NCBI GenBank assembly: GCA_028280715.1
Contig: JANQLG010000011.1
Location: 1-64,000, forward strand
DNA: 64,000 nt
DNA from: Spongiibacteraceae bacterium
Lineage (GTDB): Bacteria; Pseudomonadota; Gammaproteobacteria; Pseudomonadales; Dasaniaceae
Direction of reading: 5' to 3'
The stretch's first letter is position 1. Each line of letters starts with the position of its first letter. Under the pieces are notes generated by a model. It saw nothing but the letters and a program-made list of their open reading frames with translations, searched no databases and was not told the DNA's origin. This document shows positions 16,726 through 26,100 of the stretch, one piece after another. A program made the translations under genes and the position numbers.

Positions 16726-18603
16726 CTAACGGTCAGGAGTTAACACCAAGTTTTTAAAATACCCATCAGAACGATTACCTACCCAGAAACCAACTTTACC
16801 ACCTGAAAGCTCTCTCAAGGGCTCAAAGGTTAACGACGGTTCCTCACTATGATTGATAAAAACTTCTAACAGAGTTTCTGCTATCTGTATCTTTAGATGA
16901 ACCCAATCATTCGGCGATGGCGCAGGAACAATTTTGTTTTCGTATTTACCAGGATGGTTTTTTCTTAGATATGGCCAAGTATATTTAGGTAAAGAAATAT
17001 ATTGAATCGAATTGTCTTCTTTTCCTACGCGATTAAAGTTAAATGGGCGCAAATATATTGCATCATAGTCATTATCGCCGATACCATTAAAAGCTATACC
17101 AACAAAGCTTTTGCCTATTATATCGTTTCCCTTAATATCAAGCTCAATTGTACCGTGAGTGAATTTAGCATCATTTAGCCACAATATCCCATCGCCTGAC
17201 TGACGATTAGCATAGTAAGATTGTCCTTTCATTTGCCAATTTCGATTCACGGCTGTCCATTTTTTATTATTGATCAGTGTTTCTGGGAGCTGCCTTTCAG
17301 CTGTAGATACTTTATTGCCATTTTCATATATATTCAGCTGGTAATCGTTTTGTGTTGCGGATTTGATAAAGGTAAATTTCACATCATAATCGGCCAGATA
17401 AAAGCTGTTTGGTGATGCAGCAATAAGTACAGAACGTGGTGTTTCCTTACCGGATACTTGGATGGCGTTTTCCAACGCAGAAATAATAAAAGCTCTTCCA
17501 TCCGGCTGAACATAGGTACCGCTATATTGCTCTATTATTTTTTTGGGGATTTGGGTGGGAGCAAGCTGCTCCGTTTTGCTGTTGATTTTTTGCAACACCT
17601 CTTTTCCTTTGCTTAAGGTCGAAGCAATGATCTTGTCTTGTACAAAGGCGCCTCCATCGCCATTACTCATCACAACAATCCCTTGTTCTGATTCAGGCAA
17701 AAATATTGCCGAGGTGCGTACCCCGAGGTCAGTTCCTCCATGATGAATAGCGTATTCACCATCACTTAGGTTGGTAATTAACCCCCAGCCAATACTGAAA
17801 TAGCTATCTTTTTTGATCTCAGTCTGTGGCTTTGATACCGCTTGGTATTGAAGCGCTGAGCTTTCTTTTAAAGCCATGGTATACAAACCGAATTTCAGAT
17901 AATCCTCAACTGTCGTCCAAATTCCACCTGCAGCGCCTACACCGTTATTGTAATTGGCTTGATATTCCTTTCCGTGGCTGTCATACCATCTTGCATAGTT
18001 AGATAAACCTGGCTCCCAGTATTGAGTGCGAGTCATTTGCAATGGTTCCAACAGCGTTTTTTTCATGAGTTTATCTAACGGTAAAGCAAATTTGCTTTCC
18101 AACGCTCGGCGTAAATACTCCATTCCTTCTCCTGAGTATTGAAATTGGGTACCGGGCTTGAAGTCAAAAGTTAAGGTTTTATTTGGTGCGTTTCGCCTCC
18201 AATTCCGGAAACCAGAGCTATGACTTAATATATGACGGCTGGTGAGGATTTTATGAAAAGGATGGCCTGCCACATCTGGATCAACCCAATAGGGATAAAG
18301 TGGTTGATCCAAATCCCATTGGCCAGCCTCAACCAGCTTTAATACCATCATCGCCACCAAAGGTTTAGTTTGAGAGGCGATACTAAACAAGGTATCGGTA
18401 TTCGTTGGTCGGCCTTTCGCATATTCTCCGAATACCTTTATTTCCTGAATTTTCCCCTGGTCAATAATGCCAATAGATAGTGCTGGCACATTGTGCTCTG
18501 CCATCCAGGTACGAATACTGTGGTCTGCAGGTAGCTCCGGCTCAGCATAAGCTTGCAAACTAAACACTAGTAATATGAACAAGAAATACGGCAATCGCTT
18601 CAT
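16726..18603 (-). CDS. Exported serine hydrolase (class C beta-lactamase fold) with LamG-like C-terminus
   Basis: 625 residues from the ATG at 18603, preceded by GGAG six bases away. Signal peptide (MKRLPYFLFILLVFSLQAYA). Residues about 25-340 form a beta-lactamase/penicillin-binding fold: SIASQTKP (Ser-x-x-Lys), FQYSGEGMEYL (Tyr-Ser-Gly) and IHHGGTDLGV (HxGGT in place of KTG). After a linker domain, the last 160 residues (GDGILWLNDAKFTHGTIELDIKG to GKVGFWVGNRSDG) resemble a concanavalin/LamG-type carbohydrate-binding domain. It may hydrolyse a D-peptide, ester or glycoconjugate in the periplasm; the substrate is unknown. Resistance to beta-lactams is not implied. Confidence 0.8.
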   Translation of the reverse strand: MKRLPYFLFILLVFSLQAYAEPELPADHSIRTWMAEHNVPALSIGIIDQGKIQEIKVFGEYAKGRPTNTDTLFSIASQTKPLVAMMVLKLVEAGQWDLDQPLYPYWVDPDVAGHPFHKILTSRHILSHSSGFRNWRRNAPNKTLTFDFKPGTQFQYSGEGMEYLRRALESKFALPLDKLMKKTLLEPLQMTRTQYWEPGLSNYARWYDSHGKEYQANYNNGVGAAGGIWTTVEDYLKFGLYTMALKESSALQYQAVSKPQTEIKKDSYFSIGWGLITNLSDGEYAIHHGGTDLGVRTSAIFLPESEQGIVVMSNGDGGAFVQDKIIASTLSKGKEVLQKINSKTEQLAPTQIPKKIIEQYSGTYVQPDGRAFIISALENAIQVSGKETPRSVLIAASPNSFYLADYDVKFTFIKSATQNDYQLNIYENGNKVSTAERQLPETLINNKKWTAVNRNWQMKGQSYYANRQSGDGILWLNDAKFTHGTIELDIKGNDIIGKSFVGIAFNGIGDNDYDAIYLRPFNFNRVGKEDNSIQYISLPKYTWPYLRKNHPGKYENKIVPAPSPNDWVHLKIQIAETLLEVFINHSEEPSLTFEPLRELSGGKVGFWVGNRSDGYFKNLVLTPDR

Positions 18604-19470
18604 GAGATGCTCCAAACAGGGGATAGAAAAAACATCATTGGTTGCCGTTTAAGATGCGTGATCCCTCACTGCCATACCACTTCACTAACACGACATTTGC
18701 ACGACATTTGCAGTTATTTTCAAAATGTGTGGTTTTTTTGTGCAGTTCACCTTATTCCATTGATCATTGACTGGCGCGCTGAGTGACCGGAAATGGAGAT
18801 ATAAAGGCTAGCACTTTTAAATAGACGGCTTCGTATTCAAGCTATGGGAAAATGCCATCATGACAACCTTTCCGGCCGGCACGAACAGACATGCGGAGAT
18901 AGAAAGCTGGATACTTTCAGTAAACAGGGACAGATCATAAAAATAAGTCTGTCCCCAATAATTTAGTTTGCTTATTAGATTAAGGATGTTTTCAAACGAT
19001 ATGGTGAGTGCGTGCTGCTGAGGGTTGAGTCCAGCCCAAATATACTGCCCCAATTGTTGCCGTTTGGAGCGGTATTTAATGATGGATTTTTAGGAATCTA
19101 GCTGCTTACTTTTATCCTCGGGCCTAAAAGGCACTTGGATGGAGTGCTGATCGTTCTGTGCTGAGGCTTTAATAAATTCAATCGGTCAGTAAACCAATCG
19201 GTAGACTCCATGTAACTATCAATAGAGTATGGTTCACGGTAAGTTTCCTGACTGGGTGTAATCACCATCTCATCGATCAATGGGATGAATGTCTGCTGTT
19301 GCGTCTGCTGATGTGAGTGGGATTAGCCATCGTATCGCTCCTTGAAAATGTAACGCTAGGGTGTGGATATTACAAAACCACCTGGAACTACAAAAAATAA
19401 TAAATCGCCAAAAAGCGCTATTTTTATAGTGCTTTTTGGATTTTATAGGAAGATATTGGAAGTGCTATTA
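18604..19470. other. Gene-free stretch at the outer edge of the island
   Basis: No gene is convincing. It holds a hairpin GGGACAGA (18927-18934) with TCTGTCCC (18948-18955), of the type found with REP/RAYT sequences, and the second copies of the repeats described at 13494-13606. The short open frames here lack start signals and familiar motifs. Confidence 0.45.
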
Positions 19471-19523
19471 GGCTCGGGGCTGGACTTGAACCGGCACGGC
19501 CGTGAAGCTGGGAGATTTTAAGT
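19471..19523. repeat. Distal attachment site: duplicated 3' part of tRNA-Leu(UAA)
   Basis: From GGCTCGGGGC through CTTGAACCGGCACGGCCGTG to GGGAGATTTTAAGT the sequence matches tRNA-Leu at 40900-40948 with only two or three differences, then diverges at the anticodon-loop side. P4-type integrases recombine in exactly this part of a tRNA gene, so this is taken as the far attachment site (attL/attR) of the island. It is not a working tRNA gene because the 5' half is missing. Confidence 0.82.
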
Positions 19524-19843
19524 TTGTTGTGCCGATAGAGTTCTAATTGGTGTCTCAAGGTGCTATAACGTGTAAAAACGTGCCTAAATAGGTCTGACTA
19601 TCAGTGTTTAACTTGCATTTTTTCAGACTTATATAGACTTAATTATATTTTTATCTGAAATTAACATAGATTAAAATACATAAAATATATATAAATCAAA
19701 TATTTGCGTTATATTGATTAAGTCTAAAAATATTTTTCGTATAAATAGATAAAAATTAAAATAATCTAAATTTATTTTTGTGTTGCATGTTTGTTGAGAC
19801 TACGGGTACACTGTACGTCAGTGATGGATAGGAGTGATTCGTA

Positions 19844-20551
19844 ATGACTAAAGAGGAATTCTCGGCTTCGCCGCCATACGGTACTTATAGTAGTTTTAAG
19901 TCTGTTGTCTTGGATTTAGGTAGTAAAGGGCTGCCACATAAAATTGATCGTTCAACCTTGGCTTCGCGCTCTGGGTCTGATCAGTCAGCACTACTAAATG
20001 CTTTTCGTTGGTTGAAATTAATCGATAAAGATGGGCATCCCACCAAAGACATGGAAGACCTTTCAAAAAGCGAAGAAGACTATACCGCTGTCTTTGCCAA
20101 TATTATTAGAAAATCTTATCCCTTATTTACTGATGATAATTTGGATGTAAAAAAAGGCACTACAGCGCAACTACAATCTGCTTTTCAAAGCTATGGTATT
20201 TCAGGCTCTACATTACCCAAATCAATAACTTTCTTTCTTAATGCTTGTAAAGACGCTGGAATAGAGGTTAGTGCTTATTTTAAGGCGCCGCGCGTTACTA
20301 AAAGTAATAACGGTGCTGCTAAAAGAAAGCCAAAGGGAAAACAGAAAACTGTGGTGACACCACTATCTTCAGGGACAAATACTGAAATGGTTGATCCAGA
20401 TAAGTACGTGACTATTCCAATTCCTGTTTTTGGTCATGAAGACGGTAAAGTAATTCTTCCTAAAGGTCTTAGTGAGGCTGAATGGAACACAGCTAAAGAA
20501 ATGATTGAGTTTATTATTGGTAAATATGAATACCGTAATACGAATGATTAA
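19844..20551 (+). CDS. DUF5343-like protein
   Basis: 235 residues. The N-terminal two-thirds (PPYGTYSSFKSVVLDLGSKGLPHKIDRSTL, ALLNAFRWLKLIDKDGHPT, TLPKSITFFLNACKDAGIEVSAYF) match the DUF5343 pattern, a predicted winged-helix-like domain often carried on accessory islands. A basic linker (KRKPKGKQK) leads to a short C-terminal region. A GGAG sits ahead of the ATG; TTGCAT and TACACT 18 bases apart around 19787-19816 could be its promoter. It is the first gene inside the distal boundary, on an AT-rich background. Function unknown; DNA binding is an inference. Confidence 0.65.
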   Translation: MTKEEFSASPPYGTYSSFKSVVLDLGSKGLPHKIDRSTLASRSGSDQSALLNAFRWLKLIDKDGHPTKDMEDLSKSEEDYTAVFANIIRKSYPLFTDDNLDVKKGTTAQLQSAFQSYGISGSTLPKSITFFLNACKDAGIEVSAYFKAPRVTKSNNGAAKRKPKGKQKTVVTPLSSGTNTEMVDPDKYVTIPIPVFGHEDGKVILPKGLSEAEWNTAKEMIEFIIGKYEYRNTND

Positions 20552-20558
20552 GACGTTT

Positions 20559-20985
20559 GCCTGTCCCGGGCGAAGAGAGGGGGCTACTATGACCTAATGC
20601 AATCGCGTGACTGATAACGACCCTTAAGCATTGATCTGGCAGTCACGCAAAATAAAACCCCGGTGTAAGCGCATCTTGGCGGACAGCTTAACCGGGGCAC
20701 GATCAGTGCGTGGAGAAGGTTTGCTGTCGCTCCTGCTCCCCAATGCAAAATCTGACCAATGCAATCATAGCAAATTTTGCTTGGTTTCGCTAAACGACAG
20801 CCCCACTTCTGAGTATATGGAGGTGGAGCATGAAAGCGAAAGACGTTCATGTTTGCGCTTACACGCGTCGCCGAAATGGCCGATTAGAATACGTAGTTTC
20901 GCACTGGCGCAGTTCTCCGTCTAAGTAATAGGCGGAAATGACTAGCCAGTGCAACCTGGGACAGGCCCCTTCGGGGGTCGTTTAT
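20559..20985 (+). ncRNA. Candidate structured RNA with nested inverted repeats
   Basis: A 9-base arm GCCTGTCCC at 20559-20567 is complementary to GGGACAGGC at 20958-20966, enclosing four further exact pairings: GCGTGACTG (20605-20613) with CAGTCACGC (20640-20648), CCCCGGT (20658-20664) with ACCGGGG (20691-20697), GCTGTCG (20723-20729) with CGACAGC (20795-20801), and inside that GCAAAAT (20745-20751) with ATTTTGC (20774-20780). The pairs are properly nested, as in a folded RNA with a closing stem. A terminator hairpin follows directly. No known RNA class was recognised, and no reverse transcriptase is next to it. Confidence 0.5.
20830..20928 (+). CDS. 32-residue basic protein
   Basis: ATG at 20830 preceded by GGAGGTGGAG, an ideal Shine-Dalgarno. 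It encodes MKAKDVHVCAYTRRRNGRLE then VSHWRSSPSK: small, strongly basic, rich in Arg/His. Short proteins of the VHVRAYTRRRxGRxE type recur in phage and island DNA. It lies within the candidate structured RNA, so RNA and peptide may share one transcript. The function is unknown. Confidence 0.55.
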   Translation: MKAKDVHVCAYTRRRNGRLEYVVSHWRSSPSK

Positions 20986-20992
20986 TTTTCAT
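20963..20992 (+). terminator. Rho-independent terminator
   Basis: CCCC-TTCG-GGGG stem with a stable tetraloop, followed by TCGTTTATTTTTC. It ends the plus-strand unit made of the structured region and the 32-aa ORF. Confidence 0.7.
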
Positions 20993-21003
20993 TCGGCTAT
21001 ATA

Positions 21004-21150
21004 TTAACTTGGTAAAAATAACTCATGCACTTCGCATTTAAGTGCAGTTGCAAGCTTCTCAATCAGATCAAAAAATATACCGTGCTCGCCACGTTCAGGT
21101 AAGCTAATAGTCTCTTTTTCATAGCTACAGCTTCTTTGAATCTTGTGAAT
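21004..21150 (-). pseudogene. Remnant of an Xre-type helix-turn-helix protein
   Basis: The minus strand reads IHKIQRSCSYEKETISLPER, then GEHGIFFDLIEKLATALKCE and VHELFLPS before a stop at 21004. This is the second half of a Cro/C1-type domain (recognition helix and the closing LAxALxCEVxELF). No start or first helices are present, so it looks truncated. Confidence 0.45.
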
Positions 21151-21382
21151 CAATGGGGTCAGGGTCGTTGATTTTAATTAGATTGCAGTGGCCTGCAACA
21201 AGGGTCGGAGTTGATCAAATTCAGCCTAGGGGCTGTATTTGACCCGCTTTGCGGGCTTCGTCGCTTTGCTCCTCGTCCAAAATGCTCGGTCGCATTTTGT
21301 GAACCTCACCGGTTCAAGTCCCCCGATACAGCGAATTTCTTTTCGCAGTGCTTAGTGCGTAATTTACTGCGGAGGTATTAGT

Positions 21383-21403
21383 GGTGCCGGGGCCGGACTT
21401 GAA
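21383..21403. repeat. Third partial copy of the tRNA-Leu 3' end
   Basis: GGTGCCGGGGCCGGACTTGA corresponds to the 3' end of the tRNA-Leu gene at 40894-40914 with one base missing; similarity stops at the T-arm. It could be an internal boundary left by tandem insertion or a secondary attachment site. Confidence 0.5.
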
Positions 21404-21990
21404 TCATGCGCTAATTAACTGTTTTTAATAGACTTTTTATATTTTCGGAATCGAATGTACCGGCAAAAGTACCGACGAATTTTTTTTGTAGGGATATCGG
21501 GCTAAAACTCGCACGGGATTTTGTTCTATATGTACCGACGGTATCTGGGGAAATGGTTTTTACATTTTACTCCCAATTCTGAATGCTAATTGAAATTAGA
21601 TTTCAGATTTGGACAAAAACCGAACTTATACCTCGACGAACTTTTCCTTAAAGACTTTTTGTACAATCGAAAGCTTCAAACCTTCGTAGCTGAGGTCTAG
21701 ATCCGAAGCTGAGTTGTCTCGTGTCTCGGAGACCCTATAATGGACGCGCCGTAAACCTCAATTGAATGGATTTTGGGCGGACTAAAAAAAGTATAACTAT
21801 TAATATAAGTGTGGAACTCGAAAGAGGTGGATTAATAAGACGAGCGAGTGTGTGAAATGAGATCGGCGGTCAAATATTTTTCTTCTGTAGTAGTGTCAGA
21901 TGGGAAATATGGATCTTTTTAATCCCCACGGAGAGGTAGCCTCTGGGCGAAAAAATAACGTCATGCACTTAATATGTAACTATACGTTTT

Positions 21991-23172
21991 TCAAAAGAAA
22001 ATCTTCTTTGGAAAAAGCGAATCGCCTAAAGAGATTGTCTCAACAACCTTGGATATAGAAGGTGTTCTAAGATGCGCGATATCATCTCTAATTTTTTTTG
22101 CTAGTAAGCAAAAATTAATAGCAGATTTCTCTTTGGATGATTTTACTTGCAAGTTTTGGAATGAATAGAGGCCGGCTATGGAGTTGTATTCTATGTCCTC
22201 TACTGCACTGTTTATGAACTTGTCGCGCACTTTAATTTTTACCTGGTTGCTATTCGAGTCAGAAGATTCAAGCTCTAATAATCGGTCCCTCAAAATCTCG
22301 ATTGTCATAGGTCTTCGTGCTTCTAGCCAGGGTATGATTACCTTTAGACATACCTCCCAAGCTAGTCTGTCTAACTTCGTTCTCGCTATTTTTTTTGAAT
22401 TTACATCACCGTGTTTGAGTAGATAATATTCACGAAGAAAATGGTTTGAATCGCAGCTTAATGAGCGAGTGCCGGATACCCATGAGTCATTACGCCAATT
22501 TTCTGTCTGTTCTGCGAGTTTACTTTCCGAAAATGCTTCAATATATAAAATATCATTATCTTTTAGGCTGGTTAATTCATGAAAAAAATTTACATCGTAC
22601 CCGGAGTAAGCGATCATCAGTTCACGAACTAGGCTTGTACTGCCCGGGCCGGAGCGATTTAGAGTGTGCAGCGTTGCATAGGCCGACATTTCATCGAATG
22701 TCAAACCGCCATCAAAATTTACTAACCCCTTAATTTTTGTTTTTGAAAAACTTTCGGTATGAAGCAGTAATATCAAAGCAACATTTCCTGTGCCAATATT
22801 TTTTTCTATAGATTTTTGGAAATCATTTATATATTCGAGACTCGACTTCCTACCAGACTCTGACTCTGGATTTAGTAGTATGACAATATCTTTATCACTT
22901 CTAAGAGTAGCAAGACTTTCAGGTAGTAGTAGCTTTTTGTTAAAGTGATAACCTATGGTTCTTGATACATCTATTCCCGTATCAATATCGAGAAATATGA
23001 AACAGTCTGATTGAAAATCGCTAAAAGACCTTTTAACGCCTTGGAGAGCCAGATCCTTTTTAGCAGTGGGTGTATTGATGATGGTGCAACGGCCATCCTT
23101 AACGTTGACTCTCACATTATCAATAAATGATTGTGGTCCGGGGATGCTCCAATAAAGCTGCTGATCAATCAT
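21991..23172 (-). CDS. pPIWI_RE operon gene 4: WSIPGP-type partner with C-terminal HEPN-like motif
   Basis: 393 residues. It opens LYWSIPGPQSFIDNVRVNVK, resembling an N-terminal motif (WSLPGPxxF) that I recall from proteins encoded beside large STAND ATPases. A central alpha/beta region follows (CFIFLDIDTGID, DIVILLNPESESGR, NVALILLLHTESF), which looks P-loop-like without a Walker A. The helical C-terminus contains RDDIAHL (Arg362, His367), matching the R-x4-H signature of HEPN ribonucleases, though the family relation is inferred. Only six bases separate it from the giant gene, so it is the last gene of the operon. It might be a toxin or adaptor subunit. Confidence 0.6.
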   Translation of the reverse strand: MIDQQLYWSIPGPQSFIDNVRVNVKDGRCTIINTPTAKKDLALQGVKRSFSDFQSDCFIFLDIDTGIDVSRTIGYHFNKKLLLPESLATLRSDKDIVILLNPESESGRKSSLEYINDFQKSIEKNIGTGNVALILLLHTESFSKTKIKGLVNFDGGLTFDEMSAYATLHTLNRSGPGSTSLVRELMIAYSGYDVNFFHELTSLKDNDILYIEAFSESKLAEQTENWRNDSWVSGTRSLSCDSNHFLREYYLLKHGDVNSKKIARTKLDRLAWEVCLKVIIPWLEARRPMTIEILRDRLLELESSDSNSNQVKIKVRDKFINSAVEDIEYNSIAGLYSFQNLQVKSSKEKSAINFCLLAKKIRDDIAHLRTPSISKVVETISLGDSLFPKKIFF

Positions 23173-23178
23173 CTATAG

Positions 23179-26100
23179 TTACCGAAAAATTAGCGTCATT
23201 AAATTGGGAGCCGCTTTCCATTTTCCATCTGAACTTTCACGAATTAATCCAATGAAATACAGAAAATACAACAGAGCAGAATCAATGGAGTTGTCAATCA
23301 TACATGATATGATTTCAGGACTAAATAAACTACCGGATTCAGAATCATGCGTTCGAGGTTTTCCATCTACTTCTACAAGTATCGAAGAAAGCGTTTCAGT
23401 TTGTTCCCCGATTGCTTCGGGTAATCCAATTTGTCGATAAAATTCCGTAATGTTTTTTGGAAGAAAACCCTTGTCGATATTCAAAGCTTCAGTAATCATG
23501 CTTGGTGCTTTCGAGCACAGTTTTTCAAGTGGGTAGGAAAATCCACCCGTTCCTTCTAACATTTTCTCGTGAAGCTCTTCATTCTCAGCGACAGCCTCAT
23601 TCTCTAAAAAGTGAAAGCAATAGAAATAAATTGAATCGGCTGTCCAAGGTGGAATCGGTTTAAAATCCCAACCAGCTGATTTATCGCCTGTCGTTGGCAA
23701 TTCGCCGTTAACCAACGCATTCGCAAGCTCAAGTGCACGCTCTGGACGAGCTATGAGTAATAATTTAATACCATAACGCGAAGACTTTTTGTGAAGAGCT
23801 GCCAGCTCGTTAAGTTTTTCCAAGGACCATAAATTTTGCGGTAACAGAAGCAATTGGTTTTTAGTGGGATTTTTTTCTTGGCGGCGTGATTTTATAGCGC
23901 GACTAATACGATTCTCTAGGTTGCCTGTCGCTATGAATACCTCATGGCCTTCAAATTGCCAATTATCTATGGTGAATTTGACTGCCATTAAGTCATTCCC
24001 AGTAATAACAGCCAGTGGTTCATCTGTTGACGAAGAAAGATAGTTGCGTAACCAGGCTATAGGCATTGGAAATATAAACGTTTTATTGTCCGAACGAAGT
24101 ATTGCTCGGCTATCGCCACGTGACCGCTCTATCGTAGCCGTTTGATTCATTAGACTGTCCATCGATGTAAGCACATCATCGTGCTCACCAAATAGCATTG
24201 CGATATTGTGCGTCCTCAAGGTGTAGTGGCCCGCATGCTTAACAATGACATTAAGCTTTTCCATTTCGTCTAATAGAGCCTCGTAGGCACCGGCACCAGT
24301 GTGGCGAAAGTGCTGTTCAAACAGCGTTTGACACCGTTCTCGAATCTCTGAAACCGTTAGTCCGAGGTTGTAACCTTCATGACGTTCTTCATGCCATTGG
24401 TCAGCAAGAACTAAAGCTATTGCTTTGTATCGTTTATCCAAATCGAGACTTGCAGCGAATTTTTCTCTCATTACATTGAGAAAATCTGCATCACGTTCAA
24501 CATCATCCAGATCTTCTGCACGAACCATAAAAGGTGGCGGAGACTTTTGGCGGTTATTGATTAAGGTTTGCAACAATCGCTTACAATAAAGCTGTATGAA
24601 AGAGGGGTAGAAGTTACATACAGACATAATTCGGAAAGGAAGATTTTCGCTTTCTTGATCAAAGGTGTATCCAAGTGCTTCGATTGGTTTCACAATTAAG
24701 CGTGTCGCCAGTTGCATATCTTGGTGTGTTGAAAAAGCACGGATCGGTATGGACTTGGAGCGAGCATATACTGAGTTTGAACTTCTTTCGGCATCTAGTC
24801 TTGCCATATTATGCAAACCAGCATAAACAGGAACAATCTTACAGCCTTGCACGTCTTCCGTCAGTTGGTACATCGAAGCGACAAATCCTTCTTTGTTTGA
24901 AGACTGCTTTAGATCAATTTCCATTAAACTGTCTGCTTCGTCAATCAGCAAGTACAAACGCATGAGCCCAGATTTCTCCAGCTCACGTCGGATGTGCTTC
25001 TGAATATCGGAGATAGATTCGGCATTAACAAATGGAGTAATAATGCCTGCTGACGATAGCTCATCACAGATAAGATCCCACATGATACGCTTATAGTCGC
25101 CAGAAAAGTCTTTTCCACGAATTGAAAAAATAACAGCAGCCGTATCTTTTCTTCGATCCGCCTCAATTTTTATCATGTTCAGTAAAGAGGTTTTACCAAG
25201 TCTTCGGCCGCCATATATAACAACGGTACCTGCCGTGTCGTGTAAAGATCGAACCTCAGCTTCTCGGCCAAAAAACATTTCTGGCGGAACAGGTTCTGCG
25301 TTGTAATCGTCATATGGATTGTCGTGATAAGTGAGCATGCCAACTTGCAACAAGGTCTCTAGTCGGTTGTCGTAGTCTATTGCTGATACAATGACAGAGC
25401 ATTCATCGATAATAAAAACAGGACGATTCCATCCAAGTCTGGCCCGATCTCTCATCGATAGATGTTGGGAAGTAATTATCACTGTGGGTTCTGCACGATG
25501 ATCTGGAATTATGGCTTCAATCTCGTCGACATTGCGGCAACTAACCGTAATTGTCGCTTCAAGATAATTAGCATTAGATCCGAGTGAAGGTGGTACGAAT
25601 AATTCTGTTTCTGGTGAATAAGCAATGTTTCTAAAACTATTGTTATTTAGAATGATAGATGCGTTTTTGCTTCTACCGATTTGTGGTGCAAACACAATTT
25701 GGTCAGTTGGCATGCCTAGTAACCGAAAAAACTCCTTTATTTGCGTAATGTCCTTATCGGTTCCAGCAGTAGATAGCATTTCTCTCCAGGCGCGCAAAAT
25801 TTCTATAGTCGCACCTTGGTTTTCTTCAGGAAACGAATGCATCCATTCTGGGAGTATACTTTTGTCACCCGATTCGAGAAGTTTGATAACATTATCGACT
25901 TTAAAATGATTGCCGGGCATCGCTGATTTTAAGTCCTCAAGGATAGATACATATCGATCCGAATAGTGTTTTTCTTTTTTTAAACGAGGAGGCAGTTCTC
26001 CATTTTTTCGAAAAAATGAAAGAGCATCATTTGCTGCACGTATAGATGCAATATGGGAAGAATTGAGTGTCTCAGACCATTGTGTATATTCGGTATCAGT

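Larger units (their letters stand above)
20993..21990. other. Non-coding stretch with relics downstream of the pPIWI_RE operon
   Basis: Besides the Xre remnant it contains two GGGTCAGGGT/GGGTCGGAGT repeats (21155-21220), a T-arm-like CCGGTTCAAGTCC at about 21309-21321, and a third partial tRNA-Leu 3' end at 21383-21403. From 21420 to 21990 I see no gene, RNA or clear terminator. Confidence 0.45.

Noticed and set aside
18817-19053. 78-codon minus-strand frame (ending in SHSLNTKPSI)
   Set aside because: Lies across repeat sequence, no ribosome-binding site and no known motif; likely noncoding.
19471-19523. Second tRNA-Leu gene
   Set aside because: Only the 3' part of the tRNA is present; the D-arm and 5' acceptor strand are missing, so it is an attachment-site duplicate.
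20559-20985. Retron, tmRNA or RNase P RNA
   Set aside because: No reverse transcriptase is adjacent, and the conserved sequences of tmRNA and RNase P RNA were not found; only the pairings support an RNA.
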